64,000 nucleotides of DNA from Diplodia intermedia. Lineage: Eukaryota; Ascomycota; Dothideomycetes; Botryosphaeriales; Botryosphaeriaceae. The translations under genes were made by a program, and so were the position numbers. The notes beneath the pieces are model-generated. The model saw only the letters and a program-made list of their open reading frames with translations. It did no database searches and was not told the DNA's origin. Shown here one piece after another: positions 57,072 through 64,000 of the stretch (position 1 is its first letter; the number at the start of each line of letters is the position of its first letter). The stretch covers positions 62,001 through 126,000 of the forward strand of contig JAKEKT010000029.1 in the NCBI GenBank assembly GCA_021495925.1. The letters are read 5' to 3'.

Positions 57072-58991
57072 ATGCCGGACGAACAAAGACGTGGGTGCAA
57101 GGACGGTCCTGCCACTGCGCCCAATGACGACCATGAGAGACTAGCATTTCGCTCAAACGACAAAACATCACACGAGCCCGAGCAGTCAGCGTGCTGTGAT
57201 CATCCCGATATCAGAGAATTTGGCGAGGCAACATGCTGTCTCAGCTGCGGAGCCACTCTGTCATCAATCCCGGAACAGCAAGTCACGTCTCCATCCGAAC
57301 CGAATTCCGACGACGAAGAACAAGACTTCAAAACAAATCAATCGAATGATAGAGTGTGGGATATGCCAACTGAGACTTCCTCGGCAGCCATCGTCTTCCA
57401 GCCCCACGGATTCAACGAGAAGTTCAGCAGAAAAAAGGGATCCTATGGATTCACCGCCCTGCAAATGAACAAGAAAGAGATCCGTCTCGTCAATCTTGAG
57501 CCTGGACAATCGGAAGATCCAGTCGTATGCACCATCTTTCACACAACCCTAGGATCCTGGACTCAGCTAGGCTACGAAGCCGTGTCGTACACGTGGGCCA
57601 CCGAGAATGGAGACTACAGTTTCTCTCGGACACTACGCTGCGGAAAGGTGGAGATCCCTATCACGAGTAACTGCGAAGCGGCGCTGAAAAGATTACGACT
57701 TGGAAACCGTTCTAGGCGGATCTGGATGGATCAGCTTTGCATTGATCAGTCCGACGTAGAGGAGAGGGGCCACCAAGTGGGACTCATGTCGCAAATATAC
57801 TCCAGAGCAGACCAGGTTCTGGTCTTCCTTGGCCCACACACCTACTTTGCTGACGACGTATTTACCTATGTGGCTCAAGCCCAGTCGCCGTCCTCTAGTG
57901 GATTGCATAGCACAATTCCTCTTCTTTTGCCAAAGATTCAATCCATCCTGTCGTCTTCATGGTTTACACGAGTATGGGTCCTTCAAGAGGTGGCTTGCGC
58001 CAAGAGAGCCGTGCTACTGAGCGCAAAATCAAGTATCGAGTGGCCCCTTTTCCAAACATTTGTTCGAGACTTGCGAAAGCACGCACTGTCGACATTCCCA
58101 ACTCTACCTGGAGCTCTAAACTTCAGCCTAAGACACCTCGCAAGCCCAGATCAATTCCTCGACTTGCTCTTATACTCGAACAGCTGCCATGCAGGAGACC
58201 CCAGAGACAAGATCTTTGCTCTTTACGGAATAATTATTGGCGCCGCAGATCATGGGCTGGAAGCAAATTACAAGGAATCACCACAGCAGGTCTTTGCCCA
58301 GGCAGCTCAATACATAATCAAGCGAGAGCGTAGTTTGCGCATCCTCGTTTACGCATTGAACGGCAGTCCACCAAGCCTAAGCTTGCCATCTTGGGTGCCC
58401 GATTGGACAACCAGACGCGAAGCTCCAGATCCATGGTCCGAGATATTTTTTTTTCGCCGCCTTACTCCATTTTCCATGTTGCATTCGCCTGCCCAAAGTT
58501 CCGACCACTCTAACCCAAACACCATCAATCCTACGGCTTTTGGACGCTGCCTGGGCTCCATAATCCAACTCAAATCTGTGGCTCAGTCCTTCATTCAAAT
58601 CGACATCTCTTTTTCCACACAGGACGCAGAGAGAATACTTGGAGGTCCCTTTCCAGTTAAACCTCAGTGCATCCTCAAATTAGGTCGACATATCAAAGAA
58701 TGGGTCAGATCAGGACAGAGATATCTGTTTGCGACAGAGTCATCCTTCGGATTTGCCCCAAGCGCGGCCCAGCCAGGAGACCAGGTCTGGCAGCTTGACG
58801 GGGCTGATGCTCCGTTTATATGCAGACCTTCGCAGCATGGGGTTGTTCTAATCGGAAATTGTTTCGTATTGGGGGCTTCATCTCATAAATGCCATCGTTG
58901 TGGACCATTTTGCAAGGGTCGCGACCTTGTCGGATGCATACACTGCAGTGGTTTCCGGCATATCCCTATACGACCGATAGTCCTTTGTTGA
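57072..58991 (+). CDS. HET-domain (heterokaryon incompatibility) protein
   Basis: A single exon of 1920 nt (639 aa) from ATG 57072 (MPDEQRRGCKDG); an in-frame ATG at 56988 would add 28 residues. The N-terminus has a Cys/His set (CCDHPDIREFGEATCCLSCG) that looks like a small zinc ribbon, then a polar linker. The HET domain starts near residue 167 (YEAVSYTWATENGDYS) and includes RIWMDQLCIDQSDVEERGHQ, SQIYSRADQVLVFLG, WFTRVWVLQEVACAKRAVLL and GDPRDKIFALYGII. The C-terminus ends in a Cys-rich segment (CHRCGPFCKGRDLVGCIHCS). HET proteins trigger cell death when unlike strains fuse. No NACHT or WD repeats are present. The partner gene is unknown. Confidence 0.88.
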   Translation: MPDEQRRGCKDGPATAPNDDHERLAFRSNDKTSHEPEQSACCDHPDIREFGEATCCLSCGATLSSIPEQQVTSPSEPNSDDEEQDFKTNQSNDRVWDMPTETSSAAIVFQPHGFNEKFSRKKGSYGFTALQMNKKEIRLVNLEPGQSEDPVVCTIFHTTLGSWTQLGYEAVSYTWATENGDYSFSRTLRCGKVEIPITSNCEAALKRLRLGNRSRRIWMDQLCIDQSDVEERGHQVGLMSQIYSRADQVLVFLGPHTYFADDVFTYVAQAQSPSSSGLHSTIPLLLPKIQSILSSSWFTRVWVLQEVACAKRAVLLSAKSSIEWPLFQTFVRDLRKHALSTFPTLPGALNFSLRHLASPDQFLDLLLYSNSCHAGDPRDKIFALYGIIIGAADHGLEANYKESPQQVFAQAAQYIIKRERSLRILVYALNGSPPSLSLPSWVPDWTTRREAPDPWSEIFFFRRLTPFSMLHSPAQSSDHSNPNTINPTAFGRCLGSIIQLKSVAQSFIQIDISFSTQDAERILGGPFPVKPQCILKLGRHIKEWVRSGQRYLFATESSFGFAPSAAQPGDQVWQLDGADAPFICRPSQHGVVLIGNCFVLGASSHKCHRCGPFCKGRDLVGCIHCSGFRHIPIRPIVLC

Positions 58992-59803
58992 GTTGGAAAA
59001 AAGCCGCATCTCTCACGCCATCTATTTCACTTCTCTATTTAGAAACGACATGTTCTGAACTTTCATCGCTCTCGCCCTCTTACTGTTGTAGACTTGGATA
59101 TTGGGGACCCTTTCCCAAAAAAAGGAACTTCCAGTGTTCAACACATGGAATGTTCTTGGGCATGCGCCGGGTGACTGCGGCGTGCGGAGGTTCTGATTGG
59201 TTACGAAGCGCGGACACGAGTGCTGTACATCATCTCCTCTACAAAACACATGTATATTATTCACTCTTAGGTTCCAAAATTCAAAGCCTAATTGAGACCA
59301 AGAAAAGGGATTCACAGCTCATCTTTCGATCTATAGGACCACTCATCACCACCACAAACGCTTCGACTGACTGACCTCAAAGCGCAGACCGCATCCGCAG
59401 CACCACCTCACAAAATCCATTTCGCATCATCGTCCACCAGTGATCACCGTATATTTTCTCAATAAGTGACTCTATGAAAAGCTCTACCATCGTAACATGA
59501 CTGGTCCTGCTGCGGCAGGAAGGATTCCTATCCGAGGGCACGGCCCACTTTCACCGAGGGGTTACCAGCAGCATCATTCGTCGTGACGCCTTCTCGTCTT
59601 GCCGCCGCGAACATGCCCTGCTTCAACCAAATGAACCGATCCCTGTCCCAGACCGAGGCTCAATATATACCTAACGATGTTGTCCCGCGCAGGAGTGATA
59701 ACAGCAGCGCCCTTGCGTATTCCCTTTCCTCCGTCCACAACAATCACAACAACAATAACCCTCTTCCAACACCAAACGCCAAACTCAAACGCCAAAGCAC
59801 AAC
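58992..59803. other. Intergenic region
   Basis: About 800 bp. A Ser/Asn/Pro-rich frame at 59583-59921 overlaps the next small gene and has no domain. Confidence 0.35.
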
Positions 59804-60046
59804 ATGCTCCCAAGCCCAATCCCCCCCAAACGCTCCTCCGACTCTGACGACACCTCCTCATGGAGCGACACCAAAACCATCGTCGCCGCCGCGATCGCGG
59901 GAACATTCGCCATCACCCTAATCGCAGCAATCGTCTACTTCCTGGACAGACATCAAAAAAGGCGCACGGCGGAGCGGATGCGGGGGATGCACGACTCCTC
60001 GTCGTCGTCGGGCAACGATTTGCTTGATGAGTTGCGGGGTACATGA
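59804..60046 (+). CDS. Small single-pass membrane protein (hypothetical)
   Basis: An 80-residue frame starts MLPSPIPPKRSSDSDDTSSW. It has one clear membrane segment (TIVAAAIAGTFAITLIAAIV) followed by a positive patch (DRHQKRRTAERMRG) and an acidic Ser-rich tail. The charge pattern puts the C-terminus in the cytosol. It resembles the short Ser-rich plus membrane-segment proteins common in fungi. Upstream exons could exist, since the overlapping frame before it is also Ser/Pro-rich; I could not decide on a splice. Confidence 0.4.
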   Translation: MLPSPIPPKRSSDSDDTSSWSDTKTIVAAAIAGTFAITLIAAIVYFLDRHQKRRTAERMRGMHDSSSSSGNDLLDELRGT

Positions 60047-60540
60047 TATAATGGCGAAACGACGGTTTCAGTCATATTGTGCACGGGTCGGGAGTTCGAT
60101 TGGGTGGCGCACAATCGAGACAACCCCTTGCAGCGAGGATGGGGTCTTTATCTTCCGCCCGACGAAGGGGGGAAAAAAAAAAAAGAAACATGCTGGCGGC
60201 TCTTTAAGCGATGCGGAGGACACCAAACACACTGGAGCACGTCGGAATCGGGTCGTACAGATGAAGGTGACTCAAGTTTTCTCAGCTCTGTTGGGTTACT
60301 GTGTGCTTATACACGCTTAGCCTTTTCGCCGACGAACCGCTAGACTCCCCTCGGGGTTCATCCCACGTACTACTGCCCCCGTAGAGCTTCTCTGGAGAGG
60401 GAGCACGACACCCCTCGCCTTCACTCAACGACAGAAAGTCCCCCTACCTACCCTCCCTGCCCAGCCTCCTTTTTCCACGTCAACATCGAACATTAAGATC
60501 AAGACATCTCCGACCATCTGCTCTACCTACCCACCCACAC
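60047..60540. other. Intergenic region
   Basis: About 490 bp, an A-run at 60171-60184, and no convincing gene. Confidence 0.35.
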
Positions 60541-63201
60541 TCATGCGGATCCCAAGCCCCCACTACCCGCCCCAGCCCTCCTCCACTCCACGCTCAAATA
60601 CTCCCGCCAAGTCCTCAACCCGACCTTCTCATACCAGCCCTCCAGCGTGACCCAATCGACAAACGCCCTACCAACACCCCTCATGCGCAGCTCCTCCAAC
60701 GCGGCAGCAACAAGCGCCAAGCCAACACCCGCATCCCTACGCGCAGCCTCGACGCCGACGCACGCGATCAGTCCCGTCTCCTCCGCGCCCAACAACTCCG
60801 GGAAAGCGAGATCGGGCAAAAAGACGGGTGTGCCGGGCCGCAGCATCATGGCCCACGCGATCTGCTCGCCGGCGGGGTCCGATTCGCGTCTCTTGCGGCG
60901 GTCGTCGTGCGCGACCATGACCTGGGCGTGCAGGCCGGCGGCCGCGAGCGCCTCGTAGCCCTCGACCCAGCCCGAGTAGCTCCCGAAATTCAGGCGCTGC
61001 TTGTCGAGGCACTCGGCCTCGCCCGCGGCCGTCCACGGGCGGAACGCGATGCCCTTGGAGCCGGCGCGGGCGATGCGCATCGACGAGTCCGGGTCGGGCG
61101 TGTGCGTGGCGACGAGGTCGATCCAGAGGTCGCGGCAGCGCGCGGAGCGGGCGTGCGGCGAGTCGCGGGCGGGCGCGAAGCCGCGGTGGAGGAAGAAGGA
61201 TTTGTTGGACGGCGCGATGTCGAGCGGGAGGGCGGGGAAGAAGCGGGGGAACGAGGAGCCGATGGAGAGCGTGGGGCTGGCGCCGAAGTGGCGGTGCTGG
61301 GCGTGCGCGAGGAGCGCGGTGCCGATGCCGAGCTTTTGCTGGAACGGGTGGACGATGAGGACGCTGATGAGCCCTTTGGGCGGGGCTTGCGGGGATGCGT
61401 TGGGAGGGGGTGGCGCCGTGTGGGTTGCCATGAAGCCGACGACGGTGTCGTGGCGGCGGACGACGAAGTGGGCGCTGCGCGGCCGGGTGAGGAGGTCCGC
61501 CAGTCGCGGCTTGGAGACTAGATATGTTGGGAGCACTTCATGCCACAGGGCGCAGACATGGTCCATGTCTCGCTCGGGAGAGAAGGGTTGGACTGTGTGC
61601 TCGTATTGGGCCTTTTGCTCAACGGGGAGATGGCCTTGTGCTTTGTTGATGCCGAAGAGAACGTCGGCGGCGGCAGTGAAGGCGGCTGGTGTTGGCTCGT
61701 AGATTGTCAAGTAGTTTTTTATCCGCTCGGTGGATAGGAAATCGTAGGGATCACATGTGGCGACTACGACCAGCTTTTTGACAGCGTCAGCTAACTTAAG
61801 AGCCATATCTGTTTGATATGGTGCAAGTCGCGCGTTCCTGGTGGCCAAGACAACGGCGTCTGCGGCCTTTGCGGCCTTGAGCACCTCGTCCAGGTTTGAT
61901 CCATCTTCGTAGAAGCGATAATTTTTGATTCCGGGGTTGTGGGTCTTCAGTATGTCGACAAAGCCGGGAGGTGTGTATGGACCACGCGATTCGACTTGGC
62001 CGTACTCGACCACACCACTGGCAACAGGTTTCTCTCCGGGCGAGATGAAGACGAGACGTTGACTCTTGGTCAGGGGGAGGACATCTGATTCCATGCGGAC
62101 GGCGGTGGTACTTGAGGCATACACCTTCGAGGCAAGCTCGGAGTTTTGCTTGTTTATTGTGGGAAGATCAAGAGCTGTCTGAGAGCGGGTATATCGCTCT
62201 TCGTTAAAGGAACCGACTCTGGCATATGACTGCTCAAGTTGGCGAACGAAGTCGGGATCCTTCTTGGCGGCATCGAAAACAGCATGGAGAGCGCCGATTT
62301 GCAGGTCAATGGTATGGCAGATCATGACGGCATCGCAGCCAGCCTTGAGGGCGGTGACGGAGCCTTGAACAGTACCGCCGCATTCAGTACGGATGGCGTT
62401 CATTTCCAGGCAGTCGGACACGATAACGCCGGAGAAGTTGAGGTCGTTTCGTAGGGTGCGCAGGACGGCGGGATCCAGGGTAGCGGGTAGTTTCGAGGCG
62501 CCGAGGACGATGTGGGCGGTCATGACGGCCGGGACATTCTCAGTGATGGCACGGCGGAAGGGAACCAGCTCGCATGTCTCCATGTCATCCCAGCTCTTTT
62601 GAATGAGGGGAAGGCCGTAGTGCGAGTCTACAGCGGTGTCGCCGTGGCCGGGGAAATGCTTGACGCATGGAATGACGCCTTCGGCGCGCAGGCCGCTCAG
62701 GTTCGCGGAAGCCAGGCGAGCAACGGCGTAGGGGTCGTCGCTGAAAGAGCGGACGCCAATGACGGGGTTTTCAGGGTTGTTGTTGACATCGCAGACGGGG
62801 CCGTAGTTCATGTTGATTCCAAAGGCTCGCAGCGCTCTTGCCGTGGCGCAGCCGACATTGTAGGCGTCGTCGGAGGAGCGAGCAGCGGCCAGGGTCATGG
62901 ATCCGGGCAGCTGGGCAGTAATGGGAGGGGTGATGCGCGTAACGAGACCATTCTCCTGGTCGATGGCGATGGTGAGCGGGCGATCATGGCCGGCGTCCTT
63001 GGCAATCTGCTGCAGCTCGGCTGTGAGAGCGGCGAGCTGTTTTGCGTCGCGGACATTGCGTTGGAACAGGACGATCTGGCCGACGTAGTAGGGAGCGCGG
63101 ATCAGGCGTTTGATGTTTTCATCGGGCGTTTGGCTGTGGAAGCCGACGATGAACAAGCGACCAATGAGGCGTCGCAGGCCTTCGTCGTCCGGAGCCATCA
63201 T
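60541..63201 (-). CDS. ngs1: GH3 (NagZ-like) and tandem GNAT fusion, Ngs1-type GlcNAc sensor
   Basis: A single exon on the minus strand, 2661 nt (886 aa) from MMAPDDEGLRRL; an in-frame ATG at 63246 would add 15 residues. Residues about 10-330 are a GH3 beta-N-acetylglucosaminidase-like domain: AIDQENGLVTRI, the NagZ dyad loop KHFPGHGDTAVDSH, and VIVSDCLEMNAI with the expected nucleophile Asp. A second GH3-type region follows to about 525. Then come two GNAT acetyltransferase domains, one with ISVLIVHPFQQKLGIGTALL and one with GVEAARRDAGVGLALVAAAL. The same GH3 plus GNAT fusion is known in Candida albicans Ngs1, which binds N-acetylglucosamine and acetylates histones to switch on GlcNAc genes. 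No GlcNAc catabolic genes are adjacent. It is divergent from the Atg22-like gene. Confidence 0.88.
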   Translation of the reverse strand: MMAPDDEGLRRLIGRLFIVGFHSQTPDENIKRLIRAPYYVGQIVLFQRNVRDAKQLAALTAELQQIAKDAGHDRPLTIAIDQENGLVTRITPPITAQLPGSMTLAAARSSDDAYNVGCATARALRAFGINMNYGPVCDVNNNPENPVIGVRSFSDDPYAVARLASANLSGLRAEGVIPCVKHFPGHGDTAVDSHYGLPLIQKSWDDMETCELVPFRRAITENVPAVMTAHIVLGASKLPATLDPAVLRTLRNDLNFSGVIVSDCLEMNAIRTECGGTVQGSVTALKAGCDAVMICHTIDLQIGALHAVFDAAKKDPDFVRQLEQSYARVGSFNEERYTRSQTALDLPTINKQNSELASKVYASSTTAVRMESDVLPLTKSQRLVFISPGEKPVASGVVEYGQVESRGPYTPPGFVDILKTHNPGIKNYRFYEDGSNLDEVLKAAKAADAVVLATRNARLAPYQTDMALKLADAVKKLVVVATCDPYDFLSTERIKNYLTIYEPTPAAFTAAADVLFGINKAQGHLPVEQKAQYEHTVQPFSPERDMDHVCALWHEVLPTYLVSKPRLADLLTRPRSAHFVVRRHDTVVGFMATHTAPPPPNASPQAPPKGLISVLIVHPFQQKLGIGTALLAHAQHRHFGASPTLSIGSSFPRFFPALPLDIAPSNKSFFLHRGFAPARDSPHARSARCRDLWIDLVATHTPDPDSSMRIARAGSKGIAFRPWTAAGEAECLDKQRLNFGSYSGWVEGYEALAAAGLHAQVMVAHDDRRKRRESDPAGEQIAWAMMLRPGTPVFLPDLAFPELLGAEETGLIACVGVEAARRDAGVGLALVAAALEELRMRGVGRAFVDWVTLEGWYEKVGLRTWREYLSVEWRRAGAGSGGLGSA

Positions 63202-63665
63202 CAGACAGTAGTGTATCAGGGTCCAACGCGATACCTTATACGGCAACTCCGGGCCCGATTATAAGACGGTTCCTGTGCAGCGGCAGAAGACGGATTGCGA
63301 CAGGCTTCATGTGACTGGCCAGCTGCGGCGACTTATCTCGACCGGACGGCGAGGGCGATCGGGCGAGTTAGCTGTCCGATGATAGCTCTGATGGACCGCG
63401 TTGCAGGTGGTGAGGAGATAGCGCGACGGAGGAGGTGTGGTGTGGTCGGGAGTGGGGCGGCCGATACGGGCGGGGCTTATCGAGCGATCGACGGCCGGCG
63501 ACGCCCCTCCAGCATCACCCGCCGGACCCAGTGCCCATCTGTGCATCCTCGCTTCTCTCGCCTCGTACCTTACATACCGGGCGACCCCGCTGCATGTCCG
63601 GCCATGCCTCCTCGTCGTCCGCTCGCCGCCCGTCGCTGGAGCCGTTGCTGTGCCCAGCCCCCACC
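63202..63665. other. Divergent promoter region
   Basis: About 460 bp between the Ngs1-like and Atg22-like genes. The frame before the Atg22-like ATG is open, with earlier in-frame ATGs at 63435 and 63594. Confidence 0.4.
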
Positions 63666-64000
63666 ATGACCGACACCACCGACAAGAAGCTGCGTGACAA
63701 CCTCGAGCAGTACGAGCAGCTGTTCGGGGCCGACGAGGACGCCTTCGACCAGCCCACCACCACGCGCAGGGAGCTCTGGTCCTACTACCTCTACTACAAC
63801 GGCGACAACGGCGTGGGCCCCGGCGCCTACAGCCAGACACTGCAAGTCCCGCCGGGTACCACCCGTGTGTCCCCACACTGACGGCAACCCCACCAGATTC
63901 CAGTCCGCCCTGACTTCTGCCGGCCACGACCCCAAAGTCTCGCCGCCCGTTGCCGGCAACTGCGGCGATGGCGCGTGCGTCGTGCCGTGGGGCAGCGGCA
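63666..64000 (+). CDS. Atg22-like MFS transporter, 5' part only
   Basis: Two exons seen, 63666-63841 and 63897 to the window edge. The ATG at 63666 sits in a good context (CCACCATGA). The protein starts MTDTTDKKLRDNLEQYEQLF, then TTRRELWSYYLYYNGDNGVG, the signature of Atg22-like vacuolar transporters, then FQSALTSAGHDPKVSPP and paired Cys residues. Atg22 exports amino acids from the vacuole after autophagy; fungi also have several diverged plasma-membrane relatives. The conserved frame continues only if the intron 63842-63896 is GC-AG (GCAAGT...CACCAG). The rest of the gene lies to the right. Confidence 0.75.
63842..63896 (+). other. GC-AG intron in the Atg22-like gene
   Basis: The donor is GCAAGT and the acceptor CACCAG, 55 nt. 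Using the nearby GT donor instead breaks the conserved frame. Confidence 0.6.

Noticed and set aside
25400..64000. tRNA genes, rRNA or CRISPR arrays in the gene-rich part
   Set aside because: I looked for T-arm-like sequences and regular spaced repeats and found none that fold or repeat convincingly. CRISPR is not expected in a fungus.

Overview
The window looks like a filamentous ascomycete (Pezizomycotina) chromosome. It has intron-rich, GC-rich genes with introns of about 45-70 nt. Its fungal families include a HET-domain protein, a Zn2Cys6 regulator, ERG4, a LaeA-type methyltransferase and an Ngs1-type GH3-GNAT protein. It also holds a large transposon block mutated in the manner of repeat-induced point mutation (RIP). 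The species cannot be named from the sequence alone.

Left part (1 to about 25,400) is a RIP-mutated transposon island with almost no intact coding capacity. Aligning its pieces by eye gives a nested history. An old LINE in minus orientation (1-1320 plus 15986-20170) was split by an 8.15-kb Ty3/gypsy chromovirus (1321-15980, 638-bp LTRs, 5-bp target duplication). The chromovirus was itself split by a younger, much less mutated LINE (4001-10497, 13-bp target duplication). A fourth, 5'-truncated copy of the same LINE lies in the opposite orientation at 20222-25310. The LINE has ORF1, an ORF2 with endonuclease, reverse transcriptase and RNase H, and a tRNA-like module in its 3' UTR. The chromovirus carries a degraded antisense reading frame between pol and its 3' LTR.

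Middle part (25,500 to about 41,500) holds two cytochrome P450s, a LaeA-like methyltransferase that appears frameshifted at its C-terminus, an ERG4-type sterol C-24(28) reductase, an MCT-type MFS transporter and an Hst2-type sirtuin. No polyketide synthase, NRPS or terpene synthase is visible. The mix of two P450s, sterol reductase, methyltransferase and transporter next to a transposon island could still be part of a tailoring or accessory locus.

Right part (43,000-64,000) holds a small conserved-type protein, a secreted Ser/Thr-rich repeat protein, a PC4/Sub1 coactivator, an unknown Ser/Pro-rich protein, a Zn2Cys6 transcription factor, a full-length ABCB transporter, a HET-domain protein, a small membrane protein, an Ngs1-like GH3-GNAT-GNAT fusion, and the 5' end of an Atg22-like transporter that runs off the window. 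Exon structures were built by hand from splice signals. For every complete multi-exon gene the summed exon length is a multiple of three.
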